From positions 1 to 64,000 of the forward strand of contig NZ_JAHLPR010000028.1 in the NCBI RefSeq assembly GCF_018918005.1: DNA of 64,000 nt. Direction: 5' to 3'. A model generated the notes under the pieces. That model made no database searches, was not told the DNA's origin, and saw nothing but the letters and a program-made list of their open reading frames with translations. A program made the translations under genes and the position numbers. Positions 18,470 through 27,890 of the stretch are shown here, piece by piece (position 1 is the stretch's first letter; every line of letters starts with the position of its first letter). The stretch comes from Paenibacillus sp. MSJ-34. GTDB taxonomy: Bacteria > Bacillota > Bacilli > Paenibacillales > Paenibacillaceae.

Positions 18470-19954
18470 ATGGCAAGAAAAAAACAAAATCAATCGATCA
18501 AGAATGATTTTTTCGGAGACATTCAATCAGCCCTCGGGTTACCCCCGGACTTGGTCTGCCGATCCTTGTTTGTCCAAGGGGAACAAACCGTGCAGTGCGT
18601 ATATCTGGAATCGATGGTCAATAAAAAAACGATTGACGAATACATTTTGAAATCGTTCACGGAAAATACGTTTTCCGAAGGGGAAGCGCCTCGTTCCGCC
18701 GAAAGCGGTTTTTTGCGCGAATTTTCCTTTTCCGATCCATATGAACAGTTGCGGGAACATGCCGTAAAAGCACTCCTTGCAGGCCATTGCGCACTAACCG
18801 ATTTTGCAAGGGAGCGCGTTTGTCTCATCAATGTGACCGAATCCAAACAACGCTCCATTGAAGAACCGAAGTCGGAATCGACCATTCGCGGGCCGCACGA
18901 AGGCTTTACGGAAAGCATTCTGACCAATGTGGGGCTTGTCCGCAAAAGAATCCGCAACCCATTCCTCCGGTTTGATAAAATGAACATCGGCAATCAAACC
19001 GGGACGACTTTGCTTATGGTGTACATGGAGAACCTCGCCCCGGAATCGCTGGTCCGGGAAGTGCGCGGCAGATTGTCAGCCATCCGGACGGACAGTGTGC
19101 TGGAAAGCGCTTATGTGGAGGAATTCATCCAGGACCGGATTTGGTCTCCTTTTCCGACGCTTACCAACACCGAGCGCCCAGATATGGTAGCTGCCCAGTT
19201 GCTGGATGGTAAAGTGGCCGTAATGGTGGACGGAACGCCCAACGTCCTGCTTGCCCCCATGACGTTTTTCGAGTTTTTCAGTTCTCCTGAAGATTATTAT
19301 CAGCGAGCGGACATCGCCACGTTTATTCGCTGGATTCGGTTGATTTCCTTTTTTACGGCCGTGTTCGTCCCTTCCTTGTATGTCGCGGCCACGACGTTCC
19401 ACCAGGAACTGATCCCGACCCAACTCCTGATCAGTTTGTCCGCCCAGCGGGAAGGGGTTCCCTTCCCCGCCATCTTCGAAGTGTTGTTAATGGAAGTCGT
19501 GTTTGAAATTATCCGGGAAGCGGGGCTGCGTATGCCGCGAACGGTCGGACAGGCGCTTTCGATCGTGGGGGCGATTGTACTGGGGCAGGCGGCGGTGGAA
19601 GCCGGTCTCATTTCCGCCGCGATTGTCATTGTTGTAGCCATAACCGGCATCACCAATTTTGTCGTTCCGGTTTACAGCTTTGGCATGTCACAACGCCTGC
19701 TTCGTTTTTCGTTCGTGCTGTTGGCCGGCTTTATGGGCCTTTTCGGCATTTTATGCGGTGCCCTGTTTCTGGTTGCCCATCTGGTGTCGCTTAAGTCCTT
19801 TGGCGTTCCTTACTTCACTCCCGCTTCCCCGTACATAGGAACCGATTGGAAAGATGTGTTGGTGCGGCTGCCCCGGCCCTGGCTGAATCCGAACGGTCTG
19901 CCCGGATATATTCGGAATATGAAGAGAAAAAGTAATCTGGAGGATCAAACATGA
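18470..19954 (+). CDS. Spore germination protein, GerA/GerKA family (germinant receptor A subunit)
   Basis: The 494-residue A subunit of a nutrient germinant receptor of the spore inner membrane. The N-terminal soluble half (about 1-270) precedes about five membrane segments (about 285-460), including WIRLISFFTAVFVPSLYVA and the conserved LISLSAQREGVPFPAIFEVLLMEVVFEIIREAGLRMP region (the key part is about residues 320-355). The GerKA-type QGEQTVQC and PEDYYQR motifs are present. CTGGAGG seven bases before the ATG fixes the start. The stop overlaps the GerC start (ATGA). The order A-C-B is common in Paenibacillaceae. Expression is presumably in the forespore; I could not identify a sigma-G promoter with confidence. 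Confidence 0.96.
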   Translation: MARKKQNQSIKNDFFGDIQSALGLPPDLVCRSLFVQGEQTVQCVYLESMVNKKTIDEYILKSFTENTFSEGEAPRSAESGFLREFSFSDPYEQLREHAVKALLAGHCALTDFARERVCLINVTESKQRSIEEPKSESTIRGPHEGFTESILTNVGLVRKRIRNPFLRFDKMNIGNQTGTTLLMVYMENLAPESLVREVRGRLSAIRTDSVLESAYVEEFIQDRIWSPFPTLTNTERPDMVAAQLLDGKVAVMVDGTPNVLLAPMTFFEFFSSPEDYYQRADIATFIRWIRLISFFTAVFVPSLYVAATTFHQELIPTQLLISLSAQREGVPFPAIFEVLLMEVVFEIIREAGLRMPRTVGQALSIVGAIVLGQAAVEAGLISAAIVIVVAITGITNFVVPVYSFGMSQRLLRFSFVLLAGFMGLFGILCGALFLVAHLVSLKSFGVPYFTPASPYIGTDWKDVLVRLPRPWLNPNGLPGYIRNMKRKSNLEDQT

Positions 19955-21135
19955 CCAACCGGTATGCAGCGGGTCTGTTCATCCTGATGATGTTTACCGC
20001 CCTGCTTACGGCTTGCTGGGACAGAACGGAAATGAACGAACTGGCGCTGGTCAGTATGATGGGGGTGGACAGAGATCCTGAGAGTGGAAAAATAACCGTA
20101 TATTACCAGAACATCAACCCGCTCAGCGGCACTTCCGCCAAAGGTACGTCGGGAGGCGAACAAGCCCCTGTATACACTTACGAAATCAGTGGATCCTCTT
20201 TTGGAGAAATCAAATCTACGATTTACAAAATGTTGCCGCGCAAGTTATTTATGGCCCACTGCAAGGTGCTGCTCGTTTCTCGACGGGTGGCCAAACAAAA
20301 CATACGCGATATTGTCAACTTTATCGAAATGCAACCTAATGGCCGTTCGTCGGTCCCGATGCTGATTGTCGACGGATCGATATCTCAGGTCATGAGAACA
20401 TTAACTCCCCTGGAGCGGGTGCCGTCTGACACGATCGATTCCAGGCTCGACCTGCTGATCCGGAATTCGCTCCTAGTGGGAAAACAGATCAAGGTCAGTG
20501 ATGTCATTGAACGGATGGAAAAGTCAGATACGATCGTATTACCGTTGATCACCGGAATGACAGAGGCACCTTCTTCCAACAGCGGGGAAAGGTCGGCGGA
20601 TATCGACGCCAATCAAAACAACTTTATCATCCGAGGCGGGGCGGTTTTCCGTGATTATCGCATGGCGGGCAAACTGAATGATACGCAGCTGGTCTGGTAC
20701 CATTTGCTAAATGGCGATCGAGGTCGCCACGTGCGACAGTTTCAGGTGGAAGGAAAACAGGTATCCGTGGAATTGAGACTGGTTCGCATAAAACGTGAGG
20801 TCTTCTGGAAATCCGACCAACCTGTCGTTCGGATCCGCATGGACCTCGAACTTTCCACTGCCTATACAATCGAGTCCGTCCCGAAGTCTCGGAACGAGGT
20901 GGAGAGACTTGAAAACAGACTGAATCAGATCATAGCAGACGAGTCGCTTGCTTTCTATCAAATGATAAGGGAGCGTGGCTGGGATCTGTTAAGCATCAAC
21001 GACTTGTTGCGCAAACAAACGCCAAATCATCCGGATATCGACCAAGCGGCGAAAAATGTACAAATTGAGATTCGTGCAAATACCCGGCTGCTCCGAACGG
21101 GAAGCATGAGTCAACCTTATGGAGGAACAGGATGA
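19951..21135 (+). CDS. Spore germination lipoprotein, GerC/GerKC family (germinant receptor C subunit)
   Basis: The 394-residue lipoprotein subunit of a germinant receptor. The signal peptide ends in the lipobox LTAC with lipidated Cys22, followed by WDRTEMNELALVSMMGVD, which is typical of the family. Later segments (KTSMYK-like IKSTIYKMLPRKLFMAHCKV, and the C-terminal three-layer domain with LNQIIADESLAFYQMI and GWDLL) match GerAC proteins. The length is normal. It overlaps GerA by four bases and its TGA overlaps the GerB ATG, so the three subunits are co-translated. Confidence 0.96.
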   Translation: MTNRYAAGLFILMMFTALLTACWDRTEMNELALVSMMGVDRDPESGKITVYYQNINPLSGTSAKGTSGGEQAPVYTYEISGSSFGEIKSTIYKMLPRKLFMAHCKVLLVSRRVAKQNIRDIVNFIEMQPNGRSSVPMLIVDGSISQVMRTLTPLERVPSDTIDSRLDLLIRNSLLVGKQIKVSDVIERMEKSDTIVLPLITGMTEAPSSNSGERSADIDANQNNFIIRGGAVFRDYRMAGKLNDTQLVWYHLLNGDRGRHVRQFQVEGKQVSVELRLVRIKREVFWKSDQPVVRIRMDLELSTAYTIESVPKSRNEVERLENRLNQIIADESLAFYQMIRERGWDLLSINDLLRKQTPNHPDIDQAAKNVQIEIRANTRLLRTGSMSQPYGGTG

Positions 21136-22223
21136 AGCCAATGATTTCCCGATTCCAGTTTTATCTGCTGACAATCAATTATATCCTCGGAACCACCCTT
21201 TTCGTGCTGATCGGGCGGCTAGTCGTACAGGCGGGACAGGATGCCTGGCTCATGCCCTTGTGGGCAGGAAGTTTTGGCATACTCGTCGGTCTGTTCTGGA
21301 CTTTTCTTTTCCGATACTACCCGGGCAAAAGTCTGGTGCAAATCCCGCTGGAAGCTTGGGGACGTTCTCTGGGAACGCTTGTCTCCGTCTTGTATTTTCT
21401 TTATTTCTGTATTTTGGCTGGATGGGCTCTTCGAAATTTAAGCGTTTTTTTAAATGGAACCATCATGCCGGAGACGCCGAAAACCGTTTTTCACGTCATG
21501 TTTTTGCTTGTCGCCTTTTACACGGTCGCTCAGGGGACGGAAGCCATCGGACGATTAAATCAAATCATCACTCCGTTTTTGTTCTTCCCGTTCTGGTTTG
21601 TTCTGTTGCTGGCAATGGTGAACTGGGATTGGGGAAGACTTCAGCCAGCTTTCCATTCCGGCCTGGGTGCCATTTTGCAATACCATTCCTTTTTGGGCTT
21701 TCCCTATATGGAAGCCATAGCGCTCACGATGCTTTTTCCGCTGGTCAAACAGGGGGCAACACGCCCCTTTTTGCTTGGGCTCTTGACCGCTTCCCTTTCT
21801 CTTAGCATGACCTTGTTTATGATTATCGGTTTATTAGGAGTGGAGAGGGCGTCACAACTTACCTTTCCAGTGTATACGACCGTGCAGGAAATTTCCATCG
21901 GAGAGGTGATCGTCAACATCCATTCCATTATCTCCGTTATTTTACTGATTCTGATTTTTATCAAGCTGTTGGTACTCGTTTACGGAGCTTCCGAAACGCT
22001 GCGTCAAGTATTTCGTCCAAAAACCCGGTGGCCTCATTTTCTGGGTTTGACGATTTTGTTGTCGGCGACCGCCTTGTCCATCTATGAAAACCCGATCCAA
22101 AACGAGGAATGGGATGAAAAATATACATTCATATATGACAGTTTCTTTGTTCTACTGATCCCCTTTTTGTTGCTAGTGACAACATGGGTCAAACGCACGT
22201 TCGAGAAGCGAAAAGGAGGATGA
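21132..22223 (+). CDS. Spore germination permease, GerB/GerKB family (germinant receptor B subunit)
   Basis: The 363-residue integral membrane subunit, related to amino-acid permeases of the APC superfamily, with about ten membrane helices. Family markers include FWTFLFRYYPGKSLVQI near residue 60 and the final LLLVTTWVKRTFEKRK. In germinant receptors this subunit is thought to bind the nutrient. GGAGGAACAGG precedes the ATG at 21132, which overlaps the GerC stop. The downstream small membrane gene starts seven bases after its stop. Confidence 0.95.
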   Translation: MKPMISRFQFYLLTINYILGTTLFVLIGRLVVQAGQDAWLMPLWAGSFGILVGLFWTFLFRYYPGKSLVQIPLEAWGRSLGTLVSVLYFLYFCILAGWALRNLSVFLNGTIMPETPKTVFHVMFLLVAFYTVAQGTEAIGRLNQIITPFLFFPFWFVLLLAMVNWDWGRLQPAFHSGLGAILQYHSFLGFPYMEAIALTMLFPLVKQGATRPFLLGLLTASLSLSMTLFMIIGLLGVERASQLTFPVYTTVQEISIGEVIVNIHSIISVILLILIFIKLLVLVYGASETLRQVFRPKTRWPHFLGLTILLSATALSIYENPIQNEEWDEKYTFIYDSFFVLLIPFLLLVTTWVKRTFEKRKGG

Positions 22224-22230
22224 ATTGAAC

Positions 22231-22449
22231 ATGTTGATGCTTCACATCCTGCTGGCGCCTTTGATAGGTTTACCGATGTTGGGATTGCTTCGAAAGAGAC
22301 TTTATCGGGATGCAGCAGTTTTTGGGGCTGTATCTGTTATTGGATACGGATTATGGATTTGTATCGTGAATCATCGTCCTTTTATCATTACGATTTTTAT
22401 TGAAAGAATGATTGAAATGTTAAAATCCATTTCAACGACGATGATATAA
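22231..22449 (+). CDS. Small membrane protein at the end of the germination operon
   Basis: A 72-residue protein with two hydrophobic segments (about 2-16 and 26-46) separated by the basic RKRLYRD turn, and an amphipathic C-terminal end. AAAAGGAGGA ends ten bases before the ATG at 22231; a TTG at 22225 is possible but too close. The gene starts seven bases after gerB and is clearly co-transcribed. It resembles in size and position the small D-type subunits seen in some ger operons, but I cannot establish homology from sequence alone. Confidence 0.7.
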   Translation: MLMLHILLAPLIGLPMLGLLRKRLYRDAAVFGAVSVIGYGLWICIVNHRPFIITIFIERMIEMLKSISTTMI

Positions 22450-23303
22450 ACGTAGAATGAATTGTTTTGCGGGTTCTTCCCAGTTTAGTACCACTATGAT
22501 CCGCCAATCCTTGTGACAGAACCTTAACAGGAGATATGAAGGATGACTGAAAACGAATGATTACTAGCGGCAAAATTAATGCTTATAATAAACCGTTCCT
22601 TCATACCAGCCTTGTAGCCAGATTCTAGGGTACTGATTTTGAACGGGTTGATCTCGTGCGGAATAACCATTTCATAGATTTCCCTATCAAATAATACTTC
22701 TGTCGGAGGAAAGCAAGAAGTGAAGTCACTATAATCATAATTAAATAACCAAGCATTAAACTATTTTCAAAATAGAAGATTATCATAGGTTAAATTTATC
22801 GGAGACCAAGCAATGATCAAATATCAGGGGGAGGTCGTCGGAAACGACGGCCTTTTTACTTGGTTCAAGGGTTATGCGGCAAACTGGTCTCGTAGTAGAT
22901 ATGCGGCATGATAGGATACCTAACTAGAGACTGCAATTTTGCATGCTTCTTGAGACAAAAAGGACGCGTAAGCTTATGCTCTTTCATTTTACTGGTGATT
23001 CCGGATACTTTACCTTAGGTTTAGGTCCTTTAGCAAACCCGGATATACTCCTTTCAATTTTCTTCTTCCCTTAATAACACAGCTCAAAACTTCTTTTCAT
23101 CGGGCATTTTTTCTTGTTATTTCGCCCCCCTTCCCTCCCTCTTTTTATTTCATAGCTTTCAGAAAAGATGCTAAAGCAATATCATGTTTGTCTATTATTA
23201 AAAACGTTTGAAATCATGATATGCTGTTCGCCGCCTGATTATTTGGCGGAAAAAAACCATGGATTCGCCATTCGGTGTGGCGGAGCCAAACCGAATAAAC
23301 AGC
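22450..23303. other. Intergenic stretch with one terminator-like hairpin
   Basis: No convincing gene lies in these 850 bp. A hairpin at 22834-22851 (GTCGTCG, GAAA loop, CGACGGC) followed by CTTTTTA resembles a plus-strand Rho-independent terminator. It sits 385 bp past the last germination gene, so it may belong to lost DNA. Confidence 0.55.
22834..22857 (+). terminator. Terminator-like hairpin
   Basis: A seven-pair stem with one G-U pair, closed by a GAAA tetraloop and followed by CTTTTTA. The shape is right for Rho-independent termination on the plus strand. Confidence 0.6.
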
Positions 23304-23355
23304 CGACAATAGCCTAATCCCTTCTGTACATTGACGGGGGATTAGGCTATTGTCG
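23304..23355. repeat. Perfect 18-bp inverted repeat with 16-base loop
   Basis: The arms CGACAATAGCCTAATCCC (23304-23321) and GGGATTAGGCTATTGTCG (23338-23355) are perfectly complementary. T-rich and A-rich flanks make it a possible bidirectional terminator, or an end structure of the insertion element that follows. Confidence 0.85.
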
Positions 23356-23367
23356 ATTAAAAAGAAA

Positions 23368-23406
23368 AATGCTCCCGAACCTTTGGCGAGGATCCCCGGG
23401 AGCATT
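23368..23406. repeat. Second stem-loop upstream of the DUF6431 gene
   Basis: AATGCTCCCG (23368-23377) pairs with CGGGAGCATT (23397-23406) across a 19-base loop. It ends ten bases before the likely start codon at 23416, so it could restrict entry of outside transcription or translation into the element. Confidence 0.75.
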
Positions 23407-23415
23407 CACTTCATC

Positions 23416-24018
23416 ATGTCAAAAGTACTTTATTTCGGCCTTTCTTGCAAGGCTTATTTACGCACTTTCGAGAATCAATCTCCTGACGTCCAAATCTGCT
23501 GTGACGATTGCGGCCGGCTTCTCCATAAACACGGTCGTTATTGGCGAGGCGTTGTGACGAAACACGAAGTCATCCTGATCCCCATCTACCGCTGGTACTG
23601 TCCTGCTTGTAATAAGACGATTTCCCTTCTGCCGGAATTTCTGATTCCATGGGCCCGGTATGCGACTTGGGTGCGAGAAGCGGCATTGAAGCGCAAGCGC
23701 AAGGGATTCTCTTGGCGGCAGATCGCAGAAAGCACGACAACATCTAGCGTCCGTTACAGCTTCCGTACGTTGAAACGCTGGTGGGCAAGGCATTTGCACC
23801 GCGCAGCAAATGCGGCACTTTGGGTTGCCGGGCAATTCATTGCCGGGGGAGTAGACGAAGATATGCTCCGCCTTTACCCCACCATGATGAATCCAACGCC
23901 AATGGACACACTGGATTGGCTGAACAAACTGTTATCCCGATTCATCCCCGCTGGCGCATCTAGACGGGGCTATTGGACTTTTCTAAATGCAGGGTTACCT
24001 GCAGCATCACGCTTATAA
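23416..24018 (+). CDS. DUF6431-type zinc-ribbon protein of an insertion element
   Basis: A 200-residue basic protein with two Cys pairs (CDDC near residue 30 and CPAC near 60) that form a zinc-ribbon-like fold, an aromatic SLLPEFLIPWARYATWV segment and an Arg/Lys-rich helix-turn-helix-like middle (KRKRKGFSWRQIAESTT). I recall this family as an accessory gene beside a DDE transposase in Bacillales elements; its mechanistic role is not known to me. Here too a DDE transposase begins 170 bp downstream, although it is broken. I chose the internal ATG at 23416; earlier codons overlap the stem-loops. Confidence 0.7.
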   Translation: MSKVLYFGLSCKAYLRTFENQSPDVQICCDDCGRLLHKHGRYWRGVVTKHEVILIPIYRWYCPACNKTISLLPEFLIPWARYATWVREAALKRKRKGFSWRQIAESTTTSSVRYSFRTLKRWWARHLHRAANAALWVAGQFIAGGVDEDMLRLYPTMMNPTPMDTLDWLNKLLSRFIPAGASRRGYWTFLNAGLPAASRL

Positions 24019-24190
24019 ATTCCTTCAGCATCCGCCGCCAAGGAGCACGGCAAGCGAAAGTCGCCCCCAAAATCGCTTTAAAAATCGCCTGGACGGCAAG
24101 TTGCCCTCCCGATCCCACAAAATATGCGCCCTCCCTGGTTTCTAGCGTCTATGGGATACTCTCATAGACCACAGGGAGAGGAGATTTTGC

Positions 24191-24451
24191 ATGGATGAGC
24201 AAGCAAGGCAGCAAGAGGCTAACTTCCGTTACGGCTTGATTGCGCCCCTGGTTAGCCGCAAATTGGATCCCGGAGAGCAAATGGCACTCATGCGCGAAAT
24301 TGTAAGCCACGAGTATGAAACACCGTCGGGAAATGCCGATAACCTTATGCTGCAAGATCATCAGCATTTCTTATTTTCTTTACAAATCAGTCAAATGAGT
24401 AAACTCCATGTGCGTATAATAAACGCTTGTAATAGGAAAACAGACTTCTAA
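24191..24451 (+). pseudogene. N-terminal fragment of a DDE-type transposase/integrase
   Basis: After a good GGAGAGGAG site the first 45-50 residues (FRYGLIAPLVSRKLDPGEQ, EIVSHEYETPSG) match the start of the DDE-type integrase/transposase that normally partners DUF6431 proteins. Similarity then stops abruptly (about 24335) and an unrelated tail of about 35 residues leads to a stop. The helix-turn-helix and catalytic domains are absent, so the element cannot transpose by itself. Confidence 0.65.
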
Positions 24452-24802
24452 ATCTGAATTCAAATCGCTATAAACGAAAAAAGACCGTACAACAGTCTAT
24501 TTACAATTTTTATTCATGAAATAATGCGTACTAAGATCAGTTCTCTAGCTCGCGTACTGTTTCTTTTACCTAGATGCTAACCCGGTGGAAGCAAAGTTTC
24601 CAGGGCAAAAATCTACGCGGATTAGCGGTCAGACTAGCTGACGGCTATAAAAGTTTAATACCTGATTGCAGGTCCTTATATCCAGTTGAGTTATTTAACC
24701 CCTTTTTCTATGAAAGTCAAGTAATCGCACTCTATGTGATGTGTTCAGCATCCAGCACCATTATCTAAGATTTTGAGCCCTTTTCACGTATTCATAGAGT
24801 TG

Positions 24803-25210
24803 TTACTTTCGAAATTCAGGTTTAGCTATTTTCCTGGCTAATATTCTAAACCCACTATAAACAAAATATCCAATTAAACAACCTGTCATATTCAAAATGA
24901 TATCATCAACATCAAAATAACCTAACATTGTGACAAATTGGAAACTCTCGATCCCAATTATACTGATTAAACAAATCAACAAAGTCTTAGAAAGTTTCCT
25001 GTACTTTGTAAAAATAGTAGGGATTAAGAATCCTAATGGACAGAACGTAACAATATTACCCAAAATATTTATGAAGGCAAATGGAGTCGTTTTAAAACGG
25101 AAATAACTTGAGATACTTCGAAAAGGATCTACATTGTAGTTCCAGATCCCGATACTCCTATTTTCAAGTATGGATTGTATTCTATCAATAAAACCAATAG
25201 GTTTTACTAC
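24803..25210 (-). pseudogene. C-terminal part of a VanZ-family membrane protein, fused to IS1380 sequence
   Basis: From about residue 65 of an open frame starting at 25387, the protein is a typical VanZ-like end: NRSIGIWNYNVDPFRSI, FINILGNIVTFCPLGFLIP, then ESFQFVTMLGYFDVDDIILNMTGCLIGY, with three to four membrane segments. The N-terminal helix is missing. The frame runs upstream directly into IS1380 transposase codons (RYWKRFVDEDWII, ATSWKKPRRVAII), giving a chimaeric reading frame without a proper start. VanZ itself confers low-level teicoplanin resistance, but most family members have unknown roles. This copy is likely non-functional. Confidence 0.75.
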
Positions 25211-26070
25211 AATGATCGCCACGCGGCGGGGCTTTTTCCAGGATGTCGCTTTGTAAATGAGCGTTATCCCTTCGATAATCCAGTCTTCATCGACAAATCG
25301 TTTCCAGTACCGGCAGGCTGCACCTGCGCCGCAAGGCGCTGCGTCCTTTTCAGCTTGCCGACGTAGCCGATGTTCTTGCCTTCCCACAGGCTATAGAACT
25401 CCTCGCCGCCGAAGCCCTTGTCGAATCGGGCATATTTCACCGAACGTCCGCCAAGGAGCTCGAACGTGTTGTCTAAGAATGAAGCAGCATCCGTAGAGGC
25501 ATGCGTGTTCCCAGATCGGAGGAAGTCATTCAGGCACAGGCGAGACTGCCCCTCAAATGTCAGTAGCGGGTGGTAGCTTTTGCGGCCGGGCTTGTGCGGG
25601 TTCTTTCCTTTCTCTGCGCCGACTTGATCGCCGTATACGGTTTCCGCCGTCGAATCCAGATCAAGGACAAGTTTAGACGGCAGGCAGGGCCGAATGACGG
25701 TCTGATTGAGCGTTCGCAGTTCGAACCGCAAGTTAGGACAAGATGTTCTCAATCGAATCAGTTCTTTGTACAGCAAGGTATGGTGTGGGCATCGCCCGCC
25801 AAGAAATCGCTTCAGAAGCTAGTCGCGCTATAGTTTGCGAAAATGAAAGAGCCGCTCGCAGCCGAGCATCCAACCCACGATGAGATAAAGCAGAATGCGG
25901 TAAATCGGAAAGAGAGAATTTCGTCCTTTGCCGCAAGAGATGTCACGTAACGCTTCGGAGAGCTTTATTTTCTCAAGGTATTCCAGAAAGATTTTGATGC
26001 CTCCGAAGCTGGTGGCATTCTCCAAGGAAAATTCAGTCTTGATCTTGCTGACGGGTGTGGTAGACTTCAC
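25200..26070 (-). pseudogene. Degenerate IS1380-family transposase
   Basis: The start of an IS1380-type transposase (MKSTTPVSKIKTEFSLENAT) lies at 26070. Two in-frame TAG stops follow near 25828 and 25821. Reading then continues through PHHTLLYKELIRLR, VLDLDSTAETVYGDQ (catalytic Asp region) and KYARFDKGFGGEEFYSLWE. A frameshift near 25315 leads into RYWKRFVDEDW, and the element ends abruptly in vanZ DNA at about 25208. It is inactive by several independent lesions. The 3' end of the transposase and one terminal repeat are missing. Confidence 0.8.
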
Positions 26071-26199
26071 CTAAAAGGTGCTCCTCTCTTTGGGTGATGT
26101 GTTTCAGTCAAACACCATTCTACCAAAGATTTGGATCCCTTTTCACGTTTCCACGGAGCTGTACGTTCGAAATTCAGGATTACTTTTCGTTTCTAATTA

Positions 26200-27805
26200 G
26201 TTACCCCTGAAAAATTCGAATTTAGAGTTCGCTCTACTCTCCTTGAAATTTTCAGGTGGACATATTTCCTTTGTATTCCATTTCTTTGCCTTATTTGATC
26301 ATCTGAGCGGCTTTTCTGAGGTTATGAACCCAAATTCCCAAGCCGATCCAGGTTTTTGAGCCAACAAAGCCCCTGTACCGGCTGCGGTTTAAACCGTACC
26401 TGCGTTTCAGTAAAATGATTTTGGCTTCACCTGCAGCGCGGAAGCGTTGCAAATCTTTATACCATAACTGTTTCTCAAGTTCCGCACGTTTCTTGCTCTT
26501 CTTCCCTCAGAATGGGGTGCTGATTCGTGTTACACCCAGTTCTGCAAGGGTCGATTCATTTTTCTTGCTGCCGAAGGCCGCGGTCGGTTGCCACAGCACG
26601 GGGCACCGAGCCAAATCGTTCTTTATGTTGTACCACGGCGGGAACGAGCATTTCGTCGTCCGAGGGGTTACCTTTGTATAACTCATAGCCGGTTACAAAC
26701 CCATTTTCGGTTTCATCGATTCGCGCTTTGTATCCGAATTCCGCGCTCTTGGATAGCTTCCCTTTTTTGATCGGGCGTGCTTCAGGATCAAAGAAGCTGA
26801 CGATCCGATCTGGAATAATGCGGTTTCCGGATACCACTTGCTTGGCCTGATCGACGAGCTTTTGGGTCAAGGTAATAGCTTCACCTAACTTCTCTTTCAT
26901 CGCCTTGACGGACGCCTTACCTTTATCCTTTGTAAGATTCATAACAGCTGTTGATTTCTGACATACGTCTTCCGTCATCGCAACGACTTGCTCCGTTATG
27001 GCATTGAGCTCGTCCCATGACTGTTGCGTGCGCCGGCGCAGCAACTTGGCGATCGAAAGGATGTGTTGCTTCACTTCACTGTTTTTATCCTCGAAGTTCC
27101 GGGTCGCTTCGGACGCCACTTTCCGGATCTTGCCTACCAGGCGAGTGATGACCTTTACGCCATCCTGCAGCAAGGTCGCATCGGTCGGATGATGTACATC
27201 CGATTCGACTACGGTGGTATCCGTCCGCAGCTTCCGGTGTTTGAGCACCTTCGCTTCATCCAGTTTTTGAAGCAAAAGCTCATTGAGTTGTTCGACCCAT
27301 TCTTCGCCATAGCGCTGGCGCGCTTTGATCAAGGTCGTCGGATCAGGCATCTTTTCGTCAATGGGTATGCGGCAAAATCGCCGCCACGTCAGACTGTCGC
27401 CTACTTCCTGCACGAGGGATTCGTAACCGAAATTGTAGCGGCGCTTCAGATACATGAGACGCAGGAAGGTTTCAATCGCTTTGGTCGGACGGCCCCTTCG
27501 GGTGTGATGCTTCTCTAGAAAAGGCTGCATGAAACGTTCATCATCCAGCAAGGCATCTATTTTAGCCAGTTCTTCAGGCAACGACCATACGCTCTCAGAG
27601 ATGATGGAATCCCACAATGTGATTTGTTCTTCACGAAGTTTCAACATTTTTCTCACCTCAAAAGGATTTTGAGGGGCAATGAAGAATTCATAAGCATAGG
27701 AATTCGGCCCCCCTTTGGATGGTTATCTGGACAATAACTAATTCCATTTTGAGGCAGTGAATTCCTTTTATTTTTGATCAAAACCCTGATTTTTTCAGGG
27801 GTAAC
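26200..27805 (-). mobile_element. Insertion sequence with intact terminal inverted repeats (ISNCY-type)
   Basis: The left end GTTACCCCTGAAAAATTC and, on the opposite strand, the right end GTTACCCCTGAAAAAATC are near-perfect inverted repeats. Both are flanked by TAATTA (26194-26199 and 27806-27811), a likely 6-bp target duplication, although it is palindromic. The 1606-bp element carries one transposase gene with two lesions. The family assignment rests on the transposase. Confidence 0.85.
26291..27647 (-). pseudogene. Transposase of the ISNCY-type element, frameshifted and with a stop
   Basis: The start at 27647 (MLKLREEQITLWDS) has GAGGTGAG upstream. Residues HHTRRGRPTKAIETFLRLMYLKRRY, LRTDTTVVESDVHHPTD (DDE first Asp region) and VATDRG (second Asp region) are typical. 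At about 26576 one extra C shifts the frame after DRG. The correct frame resumes as FGSKKNESTLAELGV, meets an in-frame TGA where Arg is expected near 26511, and runs on through RYGLNRSRYRGFVGSKTW to a stop at 26291. The span minus one base is exactly 452 codons. Transposition would need a helper transposase. Confidence 0.87.
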
Positions 27806-27890
27806 TAATTAACAGTGAGCAACATTCAACATGCATCGCATCGGGAGTTTGTCTTCATTCTGGAAAGCTGCAGAATGCTACTTTCTTGAT

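Noticed and set aside
21119..21805. A 228-codon plus-strand frame
   Set aside because: It overlaps gerB in another frame; only the gerB frame encodes the conserved permease.
24565..24680. c-di-GMP or cobalamin riboswitch
   Set aside because: The hairpins and a GGGCAAAAA stretch recall such RNAs, but the conserved cores are absent and no suitable downstream gene follows.
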